From Culex pipiens pallens (Eukaryota; Arthropoda; Insecta; Diptera; Culicidae): a stretch of DNA of 64,000 nt. Position 1 is the first letter of the stretch, and every line of letters begins with the position of its first letter. Both the position numbers and the translations under genes were made by a program. Under the pieces are notes generated by a model, which saw only the letters and a list, made by a program, of their open reading frames with translations, made no database searches and was not told where the DNA came from. Shown here piece by piece: positions 45,138 through 56,800 of the stretch. Where the stretch lies: positions 117,281,068 to 117,345,067 of the forward strand of contig NC_068937.1 of the NCBI RefSeq assembly GCF_016801865.2, in the 5' to 3' direction.

Positions 45138-45385
45138 ATGTATCAAGAAGTTCGACACAACAAGCTCCCATAGCATTGTAGCTCGTAAGGCACGGGTTTA
45201 GCTTGAGATTGAAATTATAAATATTTTTGAATATCTGGCAACCTCTTATGATTGTGCCTAATGAACACATTTATATTGAACATATTTTAGCTTTTTTGCA
45301 TTACAATGTGAAATTTATTAGAATATTCTATGGACACAATGTTCATAAAAGCAGCTTTTTTCTTGATAAATGGAATGTTATCACA
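45138..45385. other. Short spacer before the second recursive splice candidate
   Basis: Unique AT-rich sequence. Nothing else seen. Confidence 0.4.
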
Positions 45386-45431
45386 AAACTAACCAAATGT
45401 TTTTTTTTTCTCTTTTATTTTCCAGGTACGT
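45386..45431 (+). promoter_or_regulatory. Candidate recursive splice site (ratchet point) 2
   Basis: AACTAACC (about 45387-45394) is an excellent branch-point match about 32 nt before AG at 45424-45425. A tract of about 25 nearly pure pyrimidines lies between them, and GTACGT follows directly at 45426. This is the strongest of the three candidates in the window, all on the + strand. Confidence 0.5.
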
Positions 45432-46647
45432 TCCCCAAAGATTGCATCAAACCACGTAAAGCCCGTGCACTTTAAACATCGCATCACGCCCGCCCAGAGA
45501 GTCGTAAATTATTTATGATTATTAGTCAATTGCTCAGCATACGTCGATGGACTGCACACGCCAAACGCAACACTTTCACATAATCGAAACGCAACCTGGC
45601 TCGCTGAACAGATCTAGAAGGATTTCTACCTGTCAGACCTGCTCTCGCGATCTCGGTAAAACCGCGCACTTATTAGAGGCGGCTAAAACTGAGACAAATT
45701 ATCTGCTCGCACCGCCGCCGCGCATTGCTTAATTGCAAACCAATCATCATAAACCGCTTCGAAATGCGAGCGAGCAAAATTCCACGAACTTTACATAAGA
45801 TTTCTCTCTTCAGCCTCTGAAGACCATTTAGGTACAGGTAGATCAGTAAATCTTCGCCTAAGGTCGTAGACAACTGCGCAGACTTGACGCGGTCCAAAAT
45901 GGTCCGCGGACTATAAATAGTACCGGCCAAGATATCTGCTCAACAATCGCGGGTGAGGCGGGCACTAGGTGTCAAAATGGAAACAACGACTTGATTGGAC
46001 GGGCTTGCATAAGCGGGACTACCCGGTGCAGGATTGAGGTGGACTTCACCGGTGCAGGCGAGGGCCGCTAATTTCTTTGCGGTCAAACCCTGGGATGCAA
46101 ATCGCGGTGGAGGTGTGTACAGACGCCTCCCGGCTCGGTTGGATCATGTAATTATTATCTTATTAGCACCAAGGTGAAGATGGGTTAAGTTATTATGACA
46201 TGGATTACACTGATCGGCGCAGCGAATCGTGCGTTGGATTAGATTAGTTATTGCTAAGGTTAGAAATGGGTAGATCTCTTGTTACGATGATAATTTTAAC
46301 ATTATTTTTGTCTGAGTTTGAATACATATTACCATTTTTCTGCAATAACATGTGTACCTCATTACATTAATCAAAAATTTAAGTAAATGAAAAAATCTCA
46401 ATAAAAAAATTTCGTTGAATAGATAATTTGTAAGTATTTAATATTTCTAAAAATATAGAAAGGTAAACGTTAAGGATTTTTTTTTCTGAGCCTGTGTCTG
46501 GAAATATTTGTGGCGGATTCCTGGGGTAATTTCACTTAATTTATCAAAAAATTAGAGGTGTCGACTCGTACGTTCACGAGATATGATTTTTGGAATATAA
46601 AAAACTGGGTTTCATGTTTTCATAAGTCTTTTTCAAATGTTAGGCTT
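45432..46647. other. Unique sequence, no supported gene
   Basis: The stretch 45440-46260 is non-repetitive and GC-richer, and 46270-46640 is AT-rich. No ORF with coding signs. Possible regulatory DNA. Confidence 0.35.
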
Positions 46648-46899
46648 AAAAAAAAACAAAGCAATCCACTTTAACGACCCCTGGGTCTTTTGTGGGCTCT
46701 GTTGCAAGTTTCTGCTCATTTCTAGGCGTTCGAAGGTTATGTGTGTTGAGTCACCCAAAACCTCTTTTACGCAAATGGACCGACGTGTTACTTCCCCATC
46801 CAATAGAAGGCCAGGTGGATAAGGCGGGAATCGAACCCGCGCCCCATATCAACTTAGGGATCGGCAGCCGATGCCGCTAATCACCGCGCCAAGAGGCCT
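46648..46899 (-). mobile_element. tRNA-headed SINE
   Basis: On the minus strand the head GGCCTCTTGGCGCGGTGATT is followed by a tRNA-like fold and a B-box-like GGTTCGATTCC (complement of 46827-46837). The 3' body, with GCAGAAACTTGCAA and CACAAAAGACCC, matches the tail of the SINE at 15357-15763. The tail is a T run at the 46648 side as read on the minus strand. No clear target duplication was found. It is about 250 bp, shorter than the other SINEs. Confidence 0.8.
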
Positions 46900-47518
46900 T
46901 TGAAACTAGTTCTTCTTGAAAGGCAAGTTAATCGCGTCCAAGATAGCCCAAATCGGTTGAAACGGCTCGGATTTATAATTGTTTTTTTTTGTAATAAGTG
47001 GTTTTTGAAAAAAAATATGAAAATGAAAATTTTTTGACCACCCTAATGGCAAAAAAAAAAATACTGGTCTTTTATTCCGGCCTAGGAAGCCCCAAAGAAT
47101 AGCCCGATCGGTAAATAAGGTTTATGCTGTTTTCAAATGGAATTGCTATTTAACGATGTGCTTGATAGGTTAAGGATTTGATCATCATGGTCTAGGTACT
47201 AGTTTCATGTCGGCAACTTGATGAACTTTATGAACTTTATGAACTGCATTTTTTTGTAAAGCATGTTGATGAACTATTTTTGAAATCTGGTTATTTTTTA
47301 GATGTAAAATAATATTTGCAATCAAAAAGCTATAAACAAAAAAAAAACACAATAAGTAATAAAAATAAAAAAGAAACATAAGTTCGATAAGTGCGCATAA
47401 TAAAAAAAATCGAAAAAAAAATCATAATCACTTGCTTATAGTTGATCCTTAAACTTTTCGCTTATAAGTCAGGAGCAGTTACCATTAAGCTCAAGAGCCG
47501 GTTTGACAAATAATGATA
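46900..47518. other. AT-rich spacer, nothing clear
   Basis: GACCACCCTAATGGCAAAAA near 47038 resembles the 3020-3080 region, so parts may be old repeat. No gene supported. Confidence 0.35.
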
Positions 47519-47520
47519 TA

Positions 47521-48498
47521 GGGGAAATATGCCCATTTTAAGCCTAATAAGCGGTCGTGTTTGAACGATGCTGGATAATCTGGATTGTCCCTTGAAATTC
47601 ACGAAAACCAAGTACACCAACGAGTAGTGCAACTTTTTGTGAACATTTCTGTTTATTTTCACTTTTATTAAAAGTTATGCTATTCCTTTAACGAGCATTT
47701 AAAAAAAATATTTCAAAAATGCATTCTAATCAGTCGAGTGCATTGGGCCACGCCCAATTTTTTTATTTTCAGCTTAGTTATTTTTTTTCTTCCAGCGCTC
47801 TTTTGGGTCTGCTTAGAGCTGCCAAAATTGATGAAATTTTAAGCGAACACTCACGAAAAGTAGCATTCATAGCGAAAGTTTCCTGGCAGCACTTGCTCAC
47901 TCTAACAGGCGCTGCACCAGCATGTTGGTGGTGTTGGTGGCCACCCTTTGTTCTCTATTTGTCTTCGCTCCTCGCTCGGTTTTCTTCAGCCTTCGATTAG
48001 AATCGGTATTCAAAATTGAAACGTCAAAAGACTTAGCGCGTTTGTTTTTTTGTTGGTGCTTGCTAGTTATTTACTTTTTTCGGGATTATTTTTCAAGTGA
48101 GTGACTAAGTAATGGTGAAAAGAACATGTTGCCGGTAGTTGGATGCAATTTTATATCTTAAGCGCTTTGAAATCGTTAGCGCAAGTGAAAATATATTGAT
48201 GGCGACTTTCGTTAAGCAGTTAACCTTTGATCTTGCGTGTGGATGTGTGTGCCACCAAAATGATGAGAAATGGTCTCGCAAAATAGAAATTATGATCAAA
48301 AGTGCATTAAATTTGATCTTTTTGGTCAGTAAATGGCATAAATTTGCGTGCTTGCTTGAGGCGTTGCTGTTGCTGGTAAGTTTATAGCCTAAATAGTATT
48401 TTTTGAGCTTTGATCGAACATCAAACTCTTCATAATATTATGACGAAGATAGGTGTTTGATTAGAAAGGGTGTTTGATTAGAAAGGGTTTATTTCCCC
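47521..48498. mobile_element. TA-flanked MITE with GGGGAAATATRCCC ends, long copy
   Basis: The left end GGGGAAATATGCCCATTTTA and the right end (in reverse GGGGAAATAAACCCTTTC) are inverted, with TA on both sides (47519-47520 and 48499-48500). It shares ends with 51958-52196. The interior contains a GTAAGT word at 48376 and a short frame, but no transposase motif. Likely a non-autonomous Tc1/mariner-type element. Confidence 0.75.
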
Positions 48499-48500
48499 TA

Positions 48501-50479
48501 AGTTGAACGACATGCGACTTGCAATATAATATTGTATTCAAAATTCATAGCTAATCTTTGAAATAAATTTAAACAAAATGTCATGCTAGAAATAAAAGGA
48601 TTAACATAAAATCGAGGACGAAAATCAAGATTCTTGCTAGTTTTGACGGTACACAGATAAAATAAATGTTATTTTCCTCAAGGAATGGTGTCAGATTTTG
48701 TGACAAAAAATTGTAATATAACATTAGGAATTGGTGAATTCATCCGGTTTTGTGAATTTCAATCAGATTCACATTTTTACAAAATTTTTAGTTAAAAATA
48801 CTCAATTTCAGCTTGAATGCTGATTTCAAGTGCTGTGTTTTTTAAGGTGAAATTATCCATGTAATGAGTTGAGAACATGAATTAAGTGAATTTAAAATAT
48901 AGGCAATCAGAAATGAAAACTTGACAAATCCTCCTGTTGGTGTAGGAAAATTTATATCACCGATAAATCTCTGCGACACTTTAGCAAAACTATTCTAACC
49001 CACAACCCCACAGATCGGTATCCAAATCGCGCAATCAACCTTCGCGACCTAATGAATTATGCAACTTTGCAACAACTCACAGCCACGACCTGCACACGCC
49101 GCCGGTATTGCAAAATCAATCTGAACTTGCCCGGTGACCCAATCCCGCTGGTACCGGTCACACCTGCTCGGTCATGTAACTTATTCCGGAGCAGATCTAG
49201 CCTGTCGGAGTTCGCAGAGTTTCGATGGCAATTCGCGCTGTGATCGCTGAATAATTCAATCGAGATGATCCTATAATTTTTTATAATTACATTCTAATCT
49301 GGCCACGATCGCGCGACTTGCACGAGTCACGCCCCAACGAGGTATTGACAGACACAAGATTCTAGAAAGGTTGAGCTTCGGGCAGTGCACCTTGCTACAA
49401 GAAAGCTCAATCGACTTAAACGCGCGAAATTGTAGCAGGTGAAGGGCGTTCCAGACAATAGACCGCAGGGCGGCACAGCAGTTTCTTTGTTGGAGCTAGT
49501 TTGTGAAACCGATTTGTGAGCTACTTTTACTTGTGAAGAAAATTGATTTGTCATCGAAAATGATCGCCACCATATCGTCGAGTGTCAATCTGGGCCGGCG
49601 ACGTAATCGTAGGTGACATAAAGTGTGCAATTAGCTGGAGAACTGGGACCGTAATTAAGGTGGAGACGGCACCAATTTGAGATGGTGAAATATTGATCAG
49701 CCGCGTTGTTGGCTGTGAGAAGTTCTAATCAGTATGTGTGTAACTTTAAAGCAAGTTTTTCTTTTTTTGTCACCTCAGAATCATATATGCAAACCAACTA
49801 AACAAATGATGTGTGGAAATTTCCTCTCATTAAGGCCCACCAATAAATAAAGTGACAAACCATGTAATTAGAAATGGACAAGCCCACTCAAATCTTTGAA
49901 AAATGCACGTTCGTTCAAGGTATCGATTTCCTCACAGATCACGGTAGTTTTTCATGAGTTTGATTTAAAGATTGATTTGTTTTCACGACCGCGTTCAGTT
50001 GTTCTGGATGATCGATTCGGGTTAAGTTATTCTATTTATAGCGACGTAGAGCGTAACAACTACGTGATAATTGTGATTAATTACAAGCTTTGTTGCAGTT
50101 CTGCTTCGACAGCTAGCAATCAACGTTGAATATCTTAGACGTCGAGAGCTAGAGAAGAACTTATTTACGATCCCATTGTGACGACGTGATAATCGATCAT
50201 GATTGCACCATGTTAGTACAATAAATTGAGCACCATTAATAGGGTCAACCATTGAATCTGAATTAATGAGCTCGGTAGCTCATCATTAAGCTCGGTCTGT
50301 TGGGGGTACTTATCTTGCTCAAGCAGTGAGATTTATTTTATTGGTTTATTAAATTAGCTCAAGGTGTCGCGCATTCAGAAGTGGTTGGTAAATACCAGGG
50401 GAGTACAAGTCCATAAATGGCAATATGTGGCACCTTGGCATCGATATGAGATCCATTTTACTTTTTTGTTTGTTTGCTT
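48501..50479. other. Unique sequence, no supported gene
   Basis: The stretch 48500-48950 is AT-rich. The stretch 48960-50280 is GC-richer and non-repetitive, with no frame that shows a start in context plus recognisable motif. Possible regulatory DNA. Confidence 0.35.
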
Positions 50480-51642
50480 TAGAGGTGGGCAAAAAAAGAG
50501 CGAGCCGCTCAAAGAGCTGGTTCACTAAAAAGAGCGTTCGAACGGTGATGAGATAGAAATTTGGTGTCAAAGGGACATTTATGTAAAATTAGACGCCCGA
50601 TTTGATGGCGTACTCAGAATTCCGAAAAAACGTATTTTTCATCGAAAAAACACTAAAAAAGTTTTAAAAATTCTCCCATTTTCCGTTACTCGACTGTAAA
50701 AAATGTTGAAATATTTCATTTTATGGGAAATTTAATGTACTTTTCGAATCTACATTGACCCAGAAGGGTCATTTTTTCATTTAGAACAAAATTTTTTATT
50801 TTAAAATTTCGTGTTTTTTCTAACTTTGCAGGGTTATTTTTTAGAGTGTAACAATGTTCTACAAAGTTGTGGAGCAGACAATTTTAAAAATTTTGATATA
50901 TAGACATAAGGGATTTGCTCATAAACATTACGAGTTATCGTGATTTTACGGAAAAAAGTTTCGAAAAAGTTGGTCGTCATCGATCATGGCCGTTCATGGT
51001 CACCCGCGACAGACATGGACGACGAAACAAAGAGAAACGCAAAAAGTGTGAGTTGGTAGAGAATTACCCTATTAAACTTGTTATAAATATAATTTAACGA
51101 ATTTCGAACAAATTGCATCACAAAATTTGTTTTTAGAATTGAAAATGCAATTCTCAATTGAAAAATAATTGCTTATAAAAAATAATCCCCAAAATAGCAG
51201 TGCTGCCAAACACCACTTTCAAGTTTTCAAACATATTTTCAGTTTCCTACTTTTCTTTGATATTCCAAAAGTTAATGATTTTCTTAACAAAATGAAAAAG
51301 CTTTTCTTTATATAACTGATCGTACATTAATGTATTATCCGAATAAATACAAATTTGAGCATTTAAAATTGCATAGCTTGTAAAATATTACCAAAAATCT
51401 AATAAATAGCTGAGAGATTATGGAAAAAAAAAATCTCTTGCCTGATTTAACTTCAGTGTTCATAGACTTAATCGATTAAATCAGAATTTAGGCAAGAGTT
51501 CACAAAATCACACAATTCTTAAAAATAACCTTTTTATCAAAATTTTGAAAAAGAGCGAAAGAGCCGTTCAAAAGAGCGGCTCTTTTTAGTGAGCGAACGA
51601 AAATGAGCGGCTCCTAAAAAAGAGCGGTTTTGCCCACCTCTA
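50480..51642. mobile_element. hAT-type non-autonomous element, exact 8-bp duplication
   Basis: The ends TAGAGGTGGGCAAAA are inverted. GTTTGCTT at 50472-50479 and 51643-51650 is an exact 8-bp duplication. Subterminal GAGCG/GAGCGGCTC words repeat at both ends (50498-50536 and 51545-51630), as in hAT elements with clustered transposase-binding words. It contains a nested family C fragment and no transposase. Confidence 0.88.
50537..51070. mobile_element. Family C fragment nested in the hAT-type element
   Basis: It begins inside the family C arm at AACGGTGATGAGATAGAAAT and ends with the complete right end GAGTTGGTAGAGAATTACCC. It is missing the left end and most of one arm. Confidence 0.8.
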
Positions 51643-51650
51643 GTTTGCTT

Positions 51651-51957
51651 GTTGAATTCTTGCTTCAATGAAAAAGAAGCAATATCTGTACTCTTTGAGG
51701 CCACTCATAACAATAAAGTGAGAAATTATGGGAAGCAATTCAGAATTCAATGGTTCAATACAGTAATAACAACCAGGATAAAATATAATTTAAACTTTAA
51801 ATTTTTTTAAGGTTTTTTTCGAAATTAATTTCATAATTAAACTTTATAATAACATTTAAGGTTTTTTTTAATTGTTATTTATATCCTTTTTAGTGGTAGT
51901 ATTTTTATTGTTAATTCATGTTTTACAAAGGCAACACTGCTCAGGGTTCGTTGAATA
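51651..51957. other. AT-rich spacer
   Basis: Nothing recognised. Confidence 0.4.
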
Positions 51958-52196
51958 GGGGAAATATACCCATTTTAATCACACTAAGCCGTTCGACCAA
52001 TTCTCATCACTTTTGCCGTTTTCCGCTATCAAATAACATTTTCAGGTGTATCAACAATGATGAGTTGCTTGCTCACTTTTATTTGAGCTATTCATCAGTT
52101 TGGAACAGTCAAAAACACTTTATTTAAGCTGTAATTCATGATCGAAGTGCTGATAGGCTGATAATAGAAATAGGCTGGGAAAGGGTATAGTTCCCC
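51958..52196. mobile_element. TA-flanked MITE with GGGGAAATATACCC ends, short copy
   Basis: Inverted ends GGGGAAATATACCCATTTTA and, in reverse, GGGGAACTATACCCTTTC are flanked by TA (51956-51957 and 52197-52198). 239 bp. A reduced relative of 47521-48498. Confidence 0.85.
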
Positions 52197-52198
52197 TA

Positions 52199-52477
52199 TA
52201 ACGTAAAAAAATAAGTATTTCCAGCTACTTCTGGGAAAAATCTCGTTAATTCCCGGGATTTAAAAAAATCCCGTTTCCCTGGAAATTTAAAAATATGCGT
52301 GGAATTCCTGAATTTCAAGCGAAAGTACTTTTTTTGTGCCAATGTTTTTTTTTATTAAATGAAAGGATTTTATTTGATTAAATTTAATACAACTAACTGT
52401 TATTAATTAACTAATCAGCTCTTCTGGAAATTTCATTAAAAACTGGGAAAAGATCTTACTTACAAAGTTTAAAAATA
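52199..52477. other. Spacer with degraded repeat
   Basis: CCCGGGATTT and ATCCCGTTTCCCTGGAAAT suggest a worn dispersed repeat. No ends are defined. Confidence 0.3.
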
Positions 52478-52492
52478 TACAGTATGTAAAAT

Positions 52493-52915
52493 AGTAGTTT
52501 ATGCAACAAGTTGCAAAAAGAGGATTTTTACAGCACGAGTCGTACATTTATCCAACGAGGTTCACCGAGTTGGATAAATACGAAGATTGCTGAAAAAATC
52601 AAGTTTTGCATCGAGTTCCATACAACATTTTTTGCAATTCCAAAAAACACACACTGAGTGAAATTTTATGTCAAATTTTCATGTATTTTGTCAATAAATC
52701 GTTTAAATCAAAAAAATGTTGAAAAGTGTTACTTTTCGAAACAAGTGCTGAAAAGTTCAACTTTTCAGCACCCATTTGAGTAGAACTTTTCAGCATTTAT
52801 TTTGAAAAGTGTTGCTATTCGATTCTGTTATTTTTGGTACAGAAAAGTAGGCTATTTCGTCGTTCAAGAATGACAGAAAAAGTAAGTAGTTTCACGACGG
52901 AATTGCAAAAAAGTA
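52493..52915. repeat. Insert within the left arm of the CAGTATG element
   Basis: It begins near GTTTATGCAACAAGTTGCAA and ends near GGAATTGCAAAAAAGTA, with AGTA on both sides. It contains TTTATCCAACGAGG and its near complement GAGTTGGATAAA as a small hairpin (52555-52590). The part 52700-52900 is related to 10580-10770. Confidence 0.5.
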
Positions 52916-53034
52916 TTTACACCCCTTGGGGGCAATGCACATTTTGTGATGAAACATGTTAACAATTTAAAGTTTGACAGAAACCTAGTACTACGTTTTG
53001 TTCAGAAACTTATGCCGAACATTTTGCTACAAAA

Positions 53035-53250
53035 CCCAAGTAACATTTTTTCCCAGGAGTTCTACAAGAGCTCTTCAAGATAGCTACAGCATAGCAGTTT
53101 GGACCGCGGTAGGATAAAATTCTCTTCAAGTACTCTTCCAAACTCCTGAAGAAGTTTTGAAGAGAATTTTATCCTACCGCGGTCCAAACTGCTATGCTGT
53201 AGCTATCTTGAAGAGCTCTTGTAGAACTCCTGGAAAAAATGTTACTTGGG
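53035..53250. mobile_element. 216-bp near-perfect hairpin MITE
   Basis: CCCAAGTAACATTTTTTCC at the left is inverted at the right end. The arms of about 95 bp pair almost perfectly, including TCCTACCGCGGTCCAAACTG at 53172-53191 and its mirror, around a loop near 53125-53160. AAAA lies on both sides as a possible duplication. Confidence 0.88.
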
Positions 53251-53822
53251 AAAAGCTCATGAAAAGATGATTTCTATAAAAAGTTTTATAACAAATACTA
53301 TTACAAAAATCAAAAAAGATGCAAAAAAAGTTTGTACACCTTTCAATAAATTAACATAAATAAAATTATTTGTTGACAAATCACCATAAATCCTGTCTCC
53401 CAACTCCAAGTAGGCATCCTTGACTGATTAAAAAAACAATTTGGATTGAATATAAAGTTTACTAACTACTTAGTATAAAAGTTTATAAAACTCGGGAAAT
53501 CCTATATAAAACTTATTTAAACTTAATTTTGCAAACTTTTAATTTAACTAAATGTCAATATATTACCATAGAATTGCTAAATAAACATTTTGGAGTGGGT
53601 ATAACACCGTTTTGAGGGTCTTTGTATCGATAGATTAGATTTATCGTTGGAATTTCGTACTAACCCGGAATTACGTCGTCGGGAAATCCGCCGGCATCCG
53701 AACCGGTCCACGATTCACATTCAACCTATGTGGCATCGGAAAGGGCATAAAATTTCCGATCTTTTGATACCCAAAATGTGTATTGTGCCCAAGGGGTGTA
53801 AATACTTTTTTTACATACTGTA

Positions 53823-56800
53823 AGAAAATACTGTTAGCACCGCAGTCCGGATTTTGCGCACCCGACTGTAGCAGCGACCCTGCCAGAAACTGCTGAGCTG
53901 CGTTTGGCGAGTTCCTGCGGTCGCGATGAACGGGCTGATAGGTAGTAAGAAGAAAATCTAGATAGAGTTGAGAGGAGAAGTTCTGCACTAAACGTGCCTA
54001 CTTGGATTACTTTCTATTTAATTGATAATAATTTCTGGCTAGTTGGAATTTACATTATTTTCTTTATTATTTCACTTGTAAGTACGGATGAGGTTGAATT
54101 ATAATTAAAAATCTAACAATTATGCGTAATTTAGGCCAGGAATCGTCTACAACAGACACAGTTTGTTCGGATTGCGAAAGCAAATTGGAAAACCATTAAA
54201 TGTAAGTTTATTACAACTAATCGATGAATTTAAAGCTAATAAATAAAAATTTGCAGTTTTGAGCTGATCCTACTAAAAGGCTGCTTCAAGAATCGGTTTA
54301 TTTGGCAACGTCCGAACAAATACGGTATTACGGAACACAATTAAATTTTTTAATTTTTTGAGATATTTTTACAAAATAAAATGTGTGATGTTATTCAAAA
54401 AAAAGGTATGAACTCGTTTGCTGGAAATTGCAAAATCGAATTTTTCATGACCAAAATGCATGGAAATTGAATTGGTGTTATTAAATTTCCTAGTTTAGTT
54501 TAACACAACTTTTTGTGCTATGGAAATATTTTTTACTTAAGTAATTTATTAAGTTGAAAACTATGAAACACAAACCATATCATAAATGAAACTTTAAAAA
54601 AATCAATCAGATTTTTTTTTAACATATTAATAATGCAAACATTATTTTAAAAAATACTTCAAAATTCAAACTGCTTGGGAATTTCCAAGATTTTCTGAGA
54701 AATTTGATGAAAAAATCACATTTACTGTTTTTTTTTGTAACCTCTCCTGCTCCCCCTAGAAATTTGACGCTCCCCCCACCAGCATTCACGCACGTGAACT
54801 TTGAGTATACTTTGTTAGGACATTTGTAAGAGAGGCCAATATAAACGACTGCAGGTGGGCTGAGTTTACAGTTCTTTCTAGTGGCACATGCTGACAAAAT
54901 CTTAAAAATATTTTTTGTCATGTTTTTCTTCAATTTTTCCCATACAAATATTACCCTCGACTATCAAGCGCATTCCAGAACTTAAACCTTCCCTAAAACC
55001 GTTCAATTCCAAGCGAAACTTAATTGGAGATTTTCCCTTGTCTCCTTAAATAAGTGGAGTATCGACACATCCCTTCATCCAAATCTTTTCCTTACTCCTG
55101 GCGCGCTGGAGATGGAAGTGGTCGGCAATGGACGTCTGTCATGGTGTCAATAATATGGTTTTATTTCCAATTAACAATTCCTCGCCAACCTGTTCTGGAA
55201 AACCATCTTGACATGAATTCTTTCGAAACAATTCTGTTATCCGCTAAAATAACTCCGAGATATTTTTCCCTTTATACAGAGTTACCCGAATGAACATCAA
55301 TGCATCATAAAGCTTCAGGGAAAAATAAAAAAAATAAAATGGATAAATTTTGAAGTTTGAGTTTTTTTTTGCAAAATTATCTGCATTTCTATAATTTTAA
55401 AGTTCAAACTTCCAATAACATGTAAACAAAACAATGATTTCTCTTATTAACTCCAACGTTGTGCTGTTCTAACACCGTGTGTCAAACCCTAAAGTTCAGC
55501 ACCGAAGGTCAATCGAAAGCCTACACTCCGGTGCGTAACACACCGATCATTGCCACCACACGTCAAGCTTAAAAGCCGCACCCCGTTCGAAGTATATCGC
55601 TCGATCAGATGTAAGTTCAGCTACCGCGAGCTCAACTAGAACGTGGTTGTGCGTCCCGAGAGTTCGCCTTGCTGACCTCTCCGAGTATACATGCCTGCAG
55701 CCTACGTTGTCGTACAACCAGGTATCTCAAACACAGACAGGTCATCGCGCACCACCTCTAGAACTAAAGTTGAACTCGCGGGTCCGATTACCGAGCTCGA
55801 GAAGATCTAGAACGATCTGGAAGGACTGCGCCGAGTCGTGATCTTTGCAGTTGTCTCCATTACTACTGATGGATAAAATGTGAACCCGGCGGTGCTCGGC
55901 ACTAAATCGAAACGGACAGGTCATCGGGCAGTCCCCTTTGCTGTTTTCTGCCACTAACCAGCAGCTGAGCTCAGCTCCTTTGGCAGACATTCGGTCGTCT
56001 GGTAGCGCGAGCTATAGAACACCCGGCTACAACTTCATCCAATTACTGTGTGCAAATCGGTGCTGCTGCAGCAGGTACAAAACTCCTCATCGCGCACAGG
56101 TCACAAATCAACCAACTCCGCGTACTGAACCTTTCATAAACGGATATCCTTGACAACCTGTTTCTAGAGTCGACTCGTCGTTGGCGACTGCTTCTACGTA
56201 CTCGGCGTTGATCGGCGGCGACTCCGCGGTGGACTTAACCAAAATTCAAGCAAAAGGAAACCTGTCTTCGAACAGACTCCACCAGCTTGCCGAGTAAAGC
56301 AAAAGTGCAATCACGAGGGAGGAAATTATACTTCATGCCGACCGACGACCACATCGGTCGGACTTGAAGGAAATTTCAACTCGGGGACCCTAATATTTTG
56401 ACAGTTTGCATGCGGCGCGAAACGAATGGATGGAATAAAGTGGTGGTTTCTTTTTCAAGGATTTAGCTAGTTGGTGCTCAAAATTTTGGAAGGGAGATAA
56501 CCGAATAAATGGGTAGGTTTCCTTTTGAGGACTTTTAAACAAGTTGGGAATTGGAATGACAAATTTGAGTAGAGCGAAGTTGTAAAATGAAACACTACTG
56601 GTGCAGATTATGTGTAGCTACTGCTCATTGTATTTTGATTCCACAATGTCTATAGCTTCATATTATTTTTGAAGGACCGAACTATGCTTAGAAGGTCTGA
56701 TTATTTAAGAATTTATTTCAAAACAGCATGAAATATTAAGGAAAAATTGAAATCTAAATTCTAAAAAAATTACTTAACAGTTAAAAAAATATCCTTTAAA

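Larger units (their letters stand above)
52480..53820. mobile_element. TA-flanked element with CAGTATGTAAAA ends, nested insertions
   Basis: CAGTATGTAAAA at the left and TTTTTTACATACTG at the right are inverted, with TA flanks (52478-52479 and 53821-53822). The next block, AGTATTTACACCCCTTGG, is at about 52912 in the left arm and inverted at 53788-53805. The left arm therefore appears split by an insert at about 52493-52915. A hairpin MITE also sits at 53035-53250. No transposase recognised. Confidence 0.7.

Noticed and set aside
48139..48387. 82-codon frame ending near a GTAAGT donor-like site
   Set aside because: It lies inside a TA-flanked MITE and has no domain. The donor-like word is probably chance.
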